Positions 1-4,684 of a stretch of DNA of 5,346 bases are shown here, piece by piece (position 1 is the stretch's first letter; each line of letters starts with the position of its first letter). This DNA is from Anaerolineae bacterium (GTDB lineage Bacteria; Chloroflexota; Anaerolineae; JAFGEY01), in assembly GCA_016929205.1 (NCBI GenBank), contig JAFGJF010000175.1, positions 1 through 5,346 of the forward strand, in the 5' to 3' direction. The notes beneath the pieces are model-generated. The model ran no database searches, had not been told where the DNA came from, and worked only from the letters and a program-made list of their open reading frames with translations. The position numbers and the translations under genes were made by a program.

Positions 1-11
1 AATGACATATC

Positions 12-75
12 GAAACCAGGGATTTGAACGGGTGGTTTGCGGTGAATTGCACCGCCACCGGCAATCCCTGGTTTC
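12..75. repeat. Large inverted repeat / extended hairpin upstream of the isomerase gene
   Basis: A perfect 13-bp inverted repeat has its left arm at 12-24 (GAAACCAGGGATT) and its right arm at 63-75 (AATCCCTGGTTTC). A second stem lies inside it: GCGGTG at 39-44 pairs with CACCGC at 50-55 around a 5-nt loop, and GGTG at 31-34 can pair with CACC at 56-59. The whole segment can therefore fold into one long, imperfect hairpin. No T-run follows the right arm, so it is not a textbook intrinsic terminator. It ends 10 nt before the ribosome binding site of the next gene. It could be a palindromic intergenic repeat, an mRNA stabilising or processing element between two co-transcribed genes, or an operator. 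The pairing is certain; the role is not. Confidence 0.6.
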
Positions 76-85
76 TTGGCCATAA

Positions 86-90
86 AGGAG
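86..90 (+). promoter_or_regulatory. Ribosome binding site of the isomerase gene
   Basis: AGGAG lies 7 nt before the ATG at 98. This is good spacing and supports that start codon. Confidence 0.75.
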
Positions 91-97
91 AAAAACC

Positions 98-895
98 ATG
101 AAACTCGGATTCATCGCCGCAAATGACCTGCCCGGCATCGAAAAGGACGCGCGCTTTGCCAAAGAACACGGCTTTGTGGGGCTGGAATTCAACTACTGGA
201 AAGATTTTGAGAGTTTGACCGACGACACCGTCGCCGAGATGCGCGATATTCTGGACAATCGCGGTATCAAAGCCGCCTCGCTGGGGCTGTGGGGCTGGAA
301 CCACACCTCGCTCGACGCACAGGAACGCGCTACCAGCCTGGCCCACCTCGACCGGGCGATCCGCTTTGCCAAGATGCTGGGGGCAGAGATCCTGATCACC
401 GGCGGCGGCCAGATCCCCGGCGCCTCGCTCGACGAAAACGTGGCTGCGTTTGTGGACGTGTTCCCACCCTACCTGGAAAAAGCCAACAGGGCCGGGCTTC
501 AGGTGGCTCTGTACGCCGTACACGGCAACAGCTTTTTCGACTGCATCGAGGCTTATGAAAAGGTGTGGGAACACATCCTCGGTGTAGGGTTCAAGTTCGA
601 CCCCGCCAACATCGACTACCACGGCGACGACTACCTGGCCTGGCTGCGCGACCACGGCGACAAGGTCGCCCACGTGCACATCAAGGAGCACCTGTACATG
701 GATGGCAAGCTGGCCTCGCAGCCGGCAGCAGGGATGGGCGACATCCAGTGGGGCAAGGTGATGGCCTTTTTGTACGAACACAACTATGATGGCTATCTGG
801 TCTTTGAGCCGCACGGCCCCCTATGGAGTAAGCCTTCACTACGCGAAAAGATGTTATTGTTGACACAACGCTACATCGAGCAGTTTTTGGTATAA
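98..895 (+). CDS. Sugar phosphate isomerase/epimerase-like TIM-barrel protein
   Basis: This 265-residue protein matches the xylose-isomerase-like TIM barrel family (AP endonuclease family 2 fold), whose soluble cytoplasmic members isomerise or epimerise sugars and related polyols using a divalent metal. It is full length for the family. Visible landmarks are the N-terminal strand (MKLGFIAAND), GFVGLEF at 25-31, a GGG turn at 102-104, FDPANID at 167-173 with likely metal ligand Asp168, HVHIKE at 192-197 with His194, GMGDIQW at 212-218, and VFEPHG at 235-240 with Glu237. The position that is often the first metal-binding Glu (strand 'LALE') reads VALYAVHG at 136-143, so Tyr139 or a nearby His would replace it. 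The substrate cannot be predicted. Start is ATG at 98 with AGGAG upstream. Its left neighbour is outside the window, so operon membership is unknown; downstream it converges on the regulator gene. Confidence 0.88.
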   Translation: MKLGFIAANDLPGIEKDARFAKEHGFVGLEFNYWKDFESLTDDTVAEMRDILDNRGIKAASLGLWGWNHTSLDAQERATSLAHLDRAIRFAKMLGAEILITGGGQIPGASLDENVAAFVDVFPPYLEKANRAGLQVALYAVHGNSFFDCIEAYEKVWEHILGVGFKFDPANIDYHGDDYLAWLRDHGDKVAHVHIKEHLYMDGKLASQPAAGMGDIQWGKVMAFLYEHNYDGYLVFEPHGPLWSKPSLREKMLLLTQRYIEQFLV

Positions 896-1041
896 ACGGC
901 CACAGCTCACGGATTAGCGCGGATAAACACAGATTCTGTTATTTCGCCGAGCGTTCTTGCGCATTTTTCCGTGAGCTATTTTTATCAGATGCCAGTCTGG
1001 ACATACCCGCTCCTGGAAATCGCGGCCACCTACTGACAACG
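896..1041. other. Convergent intergenic region with inverted repeat and degenerate repeat-like stretch
   Basis: This gap separates the isomerase from the convergent regulator gene. A perfect 10-bp inverted repeat (AGCTCACGGA at 904-913, TCCGTGAGCT at 968-977) encloses a 54-nt spacer and is followed by ATTTTTAT at 978-985. It could act as a weak terminator for the isomerase, although the spacer is long. The stretch around 901-935 repeats short motifs (CACGGATTAGCGCGGATAAACACAGATT) of the kind seen in degenerate intergenic 'cacggat/cacagat' repeats; that resemblance is from memory and was not searched. I see no credible gene here. Confidence 0.45.
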
Positions 1042-2610
1042 TCAATCTTGGTTTTGCCGTCTCGAAAGCGGCGGCAGCATAGCCAATCCCAAACCAAGCC
1101 CACAAGTCAGTGCCAACCCGGCCAACAAATCGGATTCGCTAGATCCTAGGAATGCATCCCAACCAAGCAAAGCATTCAGACCCAGGATGGCCGAAAAAAC
1201 CAGGAATGGACAAAGGCCGCCCAACAATACGATCCCAATCATTCGCCACACTCGCATCGTTTCCCTATGCCTCTGCCCCGCCAGGAACCAGATCAGGCCG
1301 ATCCCGACTGCATAGGCCAGCCCCCAGACAAGTGTACTTTTGATCGCGTGTTGCCAGGACAACGGCAGGCCGACATTGCCCGGCACCAAAAAGGTCACCC
1401 CGAATAGCAGCCAGATCCCTGCTCCGACCAACCCACCACACAACCCCCATAACGGGTACGTCCAATATCGACTCAATCCGCTTCGCCAGCTAGCACCATT
1501 CTCATTCCCAAAAGCCAGTGCCCATTGCTCAAAAACAATTTGTCCCAGCGCCAGACCGGAAAAAACGGCTAACCCAAACAGTGCCCCCCACACAAACTCA
1601 ATCTGCGGCGGCAGGGTCCGGACCGGTGGCGCATAAAACACAGCCCAGGCGACAGCCTTGACCAGACCACAGCTCACTGCCCCGATCAGCCTGAATGAAA
1701 AACTGGTTAATTCACTTGCCGCTGTCATCCGGTTCACTGCGTTGCCAGGTACCTCTTTGTCACTATGCGCCATCGTGCCATCGCAACCCACCGCACAGGG
1801 CGCTGGCAATACCAAATATGGTTGTGTCACCTCTCCTCCCAACCTCACCTGCTCTATCACCTGCAATGCCTCGGTGCCAGGAGGTGCATCAAACTCATCG
1901 CGCACCACCGCCACCAAACGATCGCATTGCTTCAAAGCAGCAGGACGGTTGCCTTGCCAGGTATACAGTTTGACAAGCCACAGGTGAGCTGACTCGTTCC
2001 ATACCTCGCGTTCAAGCCAATCCTGTACGTGCTCTACAGCTTTATGAAACAAACCTTTGGCGCTGTAATAGCATATCAGCTTGTTCAACACGACACCGGT
2101 CAACTCGGCACGCAGCCGTTCCATCTGCCGCGACTGCCAATCGTCAAATTCGGGCGAATCAAACGCGATCCCTTTGAGAAAATCGCCCCGGTAAAGAGCT
2201 CGAGCCTGCGCCAGAGGATCGTGACAACGTGCACACAATTCTGTATCTGGATGGTCGTGCGCCCGACATGCAGCCAGCAGATCTTGAAAATGGTGCACGT
2301 CCACGTAGAGATACTCGCCGAATTTGAGGCCGATCTGTTTACTGCCCTGCACGTCGGTGTCTAGCCACGCTCCACAGCCAGGGCCGAGCCCTTTTTTCAA
2401 TGCTGTCAACACGTTGTTCAGCAACTGGCGCGCACGCTGATCGGGGAAAGTTGGCCAAAACAACCCCGCCAACCTGGCCCGGCTATAGCTCTTTCGATTG
2501 ATGGCAAGATAGACCAACAGAGCCATACTTTTGTGATGCGAAAACCTGACTATCTGGCCATCCACTTCAACTCGCGCCCCACCAAGCACATAGATGCAAA
2601 GCTGAGACAT
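1042..2610 (-). CDS. BTAD (SARP/AfsR-like) transcriptional regulator with C-terminal polytopic membrane domain
   Basis: This 522-residue protein is a predicted DNA-binding regulator fused to a membrane domain. Residues 1-100 look like an OmpR-type winged helix as found in SARP regulators: a start of MSQLCIYVLGGARVEVDG, then FSHHKSMALLVYLAI at 23-37, SRARLAGLFWP at 43-53, and the RQLLNNVLTALKKGL segment at 61-75, which probably includes the recognition helix. Residues 103-255 resemble the bacterial transcriptional activation domain, a TPR-like helical region: ALYRGDFLKG at 138-147, then helices to DEFDAPPGTEAL. A Cys-x-x-Cys (126-129) sits just before it. After a linker (256-300) come about six hydrophobic segments, near 303-326, 337-360, 385-410, 423-444, 455-481 and 493-513. 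I see no Walker A motif, so the NB-ARC ATPase of AfsR is absent. The start at 2610 is chosen over an in-frame ATG at 2664 because of a near-perfect AGGAGGTGA and because the promoter lies between the two. It is divergent from the 2784-4588 cluster, which it may control. Confidence 0.85.
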   Translation of the reverse strand: MSQLCIYVLGGARVEVDGQIVRFSHHKSMALLVYLAINRKSYSRARLAGLFWPTFPDQRARQLLNNVLTALKKGLGPGCGAWLDTDVQGSKQIGLKFGEYLYVDVHHFQDLLAACRAHDHPDTELCARCHDPLAQARALYRGDFLKGIAFDSPEFDDWQSRQMERLRAELTGVVLNKLICYYSAKGLFHKAVEHVQDWLEREVWNESAHLWLVKLYTWQGNRPAALKQCDRLVAVVRDEFDAPPGTEALQVIEQVRLGGEVTQPYLVLPAPCAVGCDGTMAHSDKEVPGNAVNRMTAASELTSFSFRLIGAVSCGLVKAVAWAVFYAPPVRTLPPQIEFVWGALFGLAVFSGLALGQIVFEQWALAFGNENGASWRSGLSRYWTYPLWGLCGGLVGAGIWLLFGVTFLVPGNVGLPLSWQHAIKSTLVWGLAYAVGIGLIWFLAGQRHRETMRVWRMIGIVLLGGLCPFLVFSAILGLNALLGWDAFLGSSESDLLAGLALTCGLGLGLAMLPPLSRRQNQD

Positions 2611-2612
2611 CG

Positions 2613-2621
2613 TCACCTCCT
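2613..2621 (-). promoter_or_regulatory. Strong ribosome binding site of the BTAD regulator
   Basis: On the minus strand AGGAGGTGA, nearly the full anti-16S complement, has its AGGAGG core 5 nt before the ATG at 2610. It decides the start codon: the upstream in-frame ATG at 2664 has no such signal. Confidence 0.85.
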
Positions 2622-2635
2622 CAATGCTATGGCGC

Positions 2636-2664
2636 ATTATGCCACATTTCACGCCAGGGAGCAA
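2636..2664 (-). promoter_or_regulatory. Sigma70-type promoter for the BTAD regulator gene
   Basis: Reading the minus strand, a -35 like TTGCTC (2664-2659) is followed after exactly 17 nt by CATAAT (2641-2636). The -10 matches TATAAT at 5 of 6 positions and carries a TGn extension (TGG directly before it). Transcription would begin near 2629, giving a leader of about 20 nt that holds little more than the ribosome binding site. The weak -35 (3 of 6) fits an extended -10 promoter. Predicted by eye only. Confidence 0.55.
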
Positions 2665-2713
2665 GAATTCCGATCTTTGTTATGGTCTTGTTACTGTGTC
2701 GAGGACGGATCTG

Positions 2714-2760
2714 AGATTGTAATCTGCTATTGTATCTCTAGATGTCAACGAGATAGATAC
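2714..2760. promoter_or_regulatory. Palindrome cluster in the divergent control region (candidate operator)
   Basis: Several small symmetric elements lie just upstream of the gene starting at 2784. AGATT-GT-AATCT at 2714-2725 is a perfect 5-bp palindrome. TATCTC (2733-2738) and GAGATA (2750-2755) form a 6-bp inverted repeat with 11-nt spacing, and GTATCT (2732-2737) can alternatively pair with AGATAC (2755-2760). ATTGTA occurs twice, at 2716-2721 and 2729-2734, 13 nt apart, which is the direct-repeat style SARP-type winged helices often bind. A weak promoter for the plus strand may overlap (TTGTAA at 2717-2722, then TAGATG at 2739-2744 after 16 nt). All of these are short and could be chance. 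Confidence 0.35.
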
Positions 2761-2763
2761 GAC

Positions 2764-2778
2764 TTGAGAAAGGCTCAA
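2764..2778 (+). promoter_or_regulatory. Small hairpin presenting the ribosome binding site of the 2784 gene
   Basis: TTGAG (2764-2768) and CTCAA (2774-2778) can pair, leaving AAAGG (2769-2773) as the loop. AAAGG is the only Shine-Dalgarno-like sequence before the ATG at 2784 (10 nt away). The stem is short and would be weak in isolation. Confidence 0.35.
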
Positions 2779-2783
2779 ACAAA

Positions 2784-3521
2784 ATGATCGCCAAAATGGA
2801 TATACGCGTTTTCATCCCGCATGCATTGGGTATCGTTTGCGCCGCCGCCTGGTTTCTGGTTCTGCGCAGACGCTTGCTCCCCACACCCTGGCCCCAAAAG
2901 GCGCTGCTGCTGCTATCGTTTGCACTAGGCGCTTTTCTGTTTGTGCTGTTGGTTGGACTCACACCAAGCGCCTGGTTGAGAGCGACACCTGCCACAGAAA
3001 AGCCAGATGTCGATATGGCCATTCTCTTTGGATTCGGATACGAAATGCCTGAAGCACAAATAAAGCCGGGCAAAGCAAACGAATTCTTGTTTGCGTGGTT
3101 TATGAAGCACTATTGTTCAGAAATCAAGACCATTCTCGTCCAGGATGGAATCTGGGCCGCCGTCGACATCGTCAAGTTGGAAAAAGAAGAGATTGAACTC
3201 ATTAGAATACACCCTCACGTCACAAGGACATACATGGACACCGTCGACACAGCATGGCGCATCAAAACGCACTTGGAGCGACTGGGCAATCACAAGGCAT
3301 TGGTCATTGCCCACGATCTACAACTAGAACGAGCGACGTGGATTCTGAGCCAGGTATGCCCCGAGTGCACATTTATCGTGCCTGATATACCTGACACACC
3401 GTACCCAGAACGCCCTATCGATTTTCACACGTCTGGCGAATTGATCTACAAGGTTGTCGAATTGCTCGTATCCCGCCCTCGCGACTTTATTCGCCTGCGG
3501 GCCATAACGAAAGGAGGATGA
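2784..3521 (+). CDS. Two-helix membrane protein with a DUF218 (YdcF/ElyC/SanA)-like domain
   Basis: This 245-residue protein starts with two hydrophobic segments (about 9-27 and 38-58) separated by a short basic loop (RRRLLPTPWPQK), then a soluble domain from about 75. The arrangement resembles DUF218 proteins such as ElyC/YdcF, linked to envelope functions in some bacteria. Supporting marks are DMAILFGFGYEM at 77-88 in the place of the first Rossmann-like strand, KTILVQDGI at 115-123, a TYMDTVDTAWRIKTHLERLG helix at 149-168 in the usual 'N-t-x-E-N-a' region, ALVIAHDLQLERA at 172-184 (His177 and Arg183, like the family's H-x-x-R-A), and a C-terminal helix at 217-238. The glycine-rich 'vLGgg' and Glu-Asn motifs are poorly kept, so the assignment is tentative. 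Start at 2784 is preferred to ATG 2796 because only it has an upstream AAAGG. It heads the plus-strand cluster. Confidence 0.75.
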   Translation: MIAKMDIRVFIPHALGIVCAAAWFLVLRRRLLPTPWPQKALLLLSFALGAFLFVLLVGLTPSAWLRATPATEKPDVDMAILFGFGYEMPEAQIKPGKANEFLFAWFMKHYCSEIKTILVQDGIWAAVDIVKLEKEEIELIRIHPHVTRTYMDTVDTAWRIKTHLERLGNHKALVIAHDLQLERATWILSQVCPECTFIVPDIPDTPYPERPIDFHTSGELIYKVVELLVSRPRDFIRLRAITKGG

Positions 3522-3595
3522 CAAAAACCAAAAGCAAGCAAAGGATATCTCACTCACCATTCCAGCACAGTTTACAGCAAGGAGGCAACAAATGA
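3518..3595 (+). CDS. Possible 25-codon linker ORF between the two membrane-protein genes
   Basis: An ATG at 3518 overlaps the stop of the preceding gene as ATGA, and its own TGA (3593-3595) overlaps the start of the next gene as ATGA. The peptide is 25 residues, polar and basic at its start (MTKTKSKQRISHSPFQHS, then LQQGGNK). AAGGAGG sits directly against the ATG with no spacer, which is poor for normal initiation, so it would rely on translational coupling. A frame this short stays open by chance fairly often. It could be a coupling peptide that carries ribosomes across the 70-nt gap, or nothing. Confidence 0.3.
   Translation: MTKTKSKQRISHSPFQHSLQQGGNK
3579..3585 (+). promoter_or_regulatory. 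Ribosome binding site of the DUF6585-like gene
   Basis: AAGGAGG lies 6 nt before the ATG at 3592. This is strong and well spaced, and fixes that start. Confidence 0.8.
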
Positions 3596-4428
3596 CTTTT
3601 CACCATTCTATCAAACCGGATGACCTGGGCGCACGAATCGCCGACTATACTCGTAACCGCAACAGACAAGTAGGCAGTTTTGCCGGAAGCACGATCTTGA
3701 TCATGATTGGCGGTTTTTCGATCATAGCAGCCTACTGGGAAGGGCTTATCCCTCTCGCCGTCGGCCTGCTCTATTTTCTGCCTGGCCTGTGGTGGTTCAT
3801 CCACACCTTGCGCATCCGCGACCTGAGCGTGCGCGTCTTTTCCGACGGCATTGTTTACATCAAATCAGGCAAGACCAAAACCGTTCGTTGGGAGAAGGTA
3901 GCTGTTGTCCAGCAAATGAGCAGAACAACGACATCCTCACTGGGTATAAACTCAACCGTTCACGCTTGCACAGTGCATCTGCAAGATGGTTCCAAGCACG
4001 TTTTCAACAGCGCGCTCGGCAGCGTTGAGCAACTCGCCCTCACCATTCATCAAGAAGCTGCCCGGCGTATCCTTCCGCGCGTGCGCGCAGCGTATGACGC
4101 CGGACAATCTGTTTCTTTTGGACCACTGCGCATCAGCCGGGAAGGAATAGCCAAAGGCCGCAAGACATTGCCCTGGAGCCGGGTCAAAGATATTGAGATC
4201 GAAGCAGGCTTTGTCAATGTCTATGTGGAGCCGGATACGATCTTGAAACTCATCGCAACCGACGGCAAAGGACACAAATGGGCATCTATTGCCGTCGCCA
4301 AAATGCCCAATGTGTTTGTCCTCAAGAGCATCGCAGACGAAATATTGCTGGGCGGCGAATGCGACGGCGAGCACGATGGAGATGAGATCGATGAGCGAAC
4401 TGGACAAGCTGCAAAACAAAGCGTTTGA
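3592..4428 (+). CDS. DUF6585-like membrane protein with two PH-like units
   Basis: This 278-residue protein has a short polar N-terminus, two hydrophobic segments (about 28-48 and 52-71), then a long soluble part. That part looks like two related units. The first, about 76-155, has FSDGIVYIKSGKTKTVRW-EKV and a later LQDGSKHVF; the second, about 172-250, has FGPLRISREGIAKGRKTLPW-SRV. Both share the order Gly-Ile, Lys-Thr, Trp, x-x-Val typical of bacterial PH-like domains. The sequence FGPL-IS-x-x-GI-x-x-G-x-x-x-LPW and a late MPNVFVL (238-244) match what I recall of DUF6585 proteins. The tail from 255 is acidic (GECDGEHDGDEIDER). No enzymatic motif is visible; it may sense or scaffold at the membrane, which is inference. 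It follows the DUF218-like gene by 70 nt and overlaps the next small ORF by 38 nt, so co-transcription is likely. Confidence 0.82.
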   Translation: MTFHHSIKPDDLGARIADYTRNRNRQVGSFAGSTILIMIGGFSIIAAYWEGLIPLAVGLLYFLPGLWWFIHTLRIRDLSVRVFSDGIVYIKSGKTKTVRWEKVAVVQQMSRTTTSSLGINSTVHACTVHLQDGSKHVFNSALGSVEQLALTIHQEAARRILPRVRAAYDAGQSVSFGPLRISREGIAKGRKTLPWSRVKDIEIEAGFVNVYVEPDTILKLIATDGKGHKWASIAVAKMPNVFVLKSIADEILLGGECDGEHDGDEIDERTGQAAKQSV

Positions 4429-4588
4429 CCGTGAGGAATACGACCACGGTGTCGACGAATACGTATCAGCCTGCAATGAGGTGCCGTACTCTACACCGAG
4501 CCCATGGTTCAGGCCGGTCAACAGAGAGCAGGCCGAAAGCGGTCTGTATCGCATATTGCGCCGCCTGGTTCAGCAATTGAGCAAATAA
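4391..4588 (+). CDS. Small hypothetical protein (65 residues) overlapping the DUF6585-like gene
   Basis: I do not recognise this protein. It begins MSELDKLQNKAFDREEYDHG and ends RILRRLVQQLSK. It has an acidic N-terminal half, a Pro-rich middle (VPYSTPSPWFRPV) and a basic amphipathic C-terminal helix, with no signal peptide or membrane segment. The start at 4391 is chosen because GGAG (4378-4381) precedes it by 9 nt; in-frame ATGs at 4376 and 4382 are alternatives. The first 38 nt overlap the end of the preceding gene in another frame, which suggests translational coupling. The stop at 4588 is 4 nt before a strong hairpin, as expected for the last gene of an operon. No other frame explains 4429-4588 better. 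Confidence 0.6.
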   Translation: MSELDKLQNKAFDREEYDHGVDEYVSACNEVPYSTPSPWFRPVNREQAESGLYRILRRLVQQLSK

Positions 4589-4592
4589 TGCA

Positions 4593-4631
4593 AGAGAGGA
4601 GCCGGCACAACTGTGTGCGCGACTCCTCTCT
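4593..4631. terminator. Hairpin between convergent genes, likely bidirectional terminator
   Basis: AGAGAGGAG (4593-4601) pairs perfectly with CTCCTCTCT (4623-4631). Inside, GCACA (4605-4609) pairs with TGTGC (4614-4618) around a 4-nt loop, and CG at 4603-4604 can pair with CG at 4620-4621 across a one-base bulge. It sits between two converging genes, 4 nt after the small-protein stop. Downstream on the plus strand there is no T-run; on the minus strand the sequence after the stem (TTGCATTATTTGC) is only modestly T-rich. It is a strong hairpin in the right place, but not a canonical rho-independent terminator. Confidence 0.6.
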
Positions 4632-4684
4632 GCAGATCGCGGGATCCGCTAGCCGCCTCCCCCTGGTTGGAGATTGAGAGGGAG

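Noticed and set aside
1350..1960. Repeated TTGCCAGG motif inside the regulator gene
   Set aside because: The copies encode ordinary Trp-Gln containing stretches at irregular spacing; no sign of a functional repeat or array.
1152..2364. Several plus-strand open frames of 60-111 codons
   Set aside because: All lie antisense to the BTAD regulator, with odd composition rich in Pro, Ser, His and Cys; none resembles a family.
2611..2664. Longer regulator start at the ATG at 2664, adding 18 residues
   Set aside because: The added part is unlike the family's N-terminus, has no ribosome binding site, and would be upstream of the predicted transcription start; ATG 2610 has AGGAGGTGA.
4289..4390. Longer start for the 65-residue protein at 4289
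   Set aside because: This part lies wholly inside the preceding gene in another frame, reads like a shadow translation, and has no ribosome binding site; the GGAG before 4391 is better.
3952..4554. 200-codon open frame on the minus strand
   Set aside because: It lies opposite the DUF6585-like gene and the small gene, has no recognisable protein features and no good ribosome binding site; a shadow of the coding strand.
4630..4653. CTGCAG, GGATCC and GCTAGC close together, like a cloning linker
   Set aside because: Adjacent restriction palindromes can occur by chance in GC-rich DNA, and neighbouring features are natural and uninterrupted; no vector sequence is visible.
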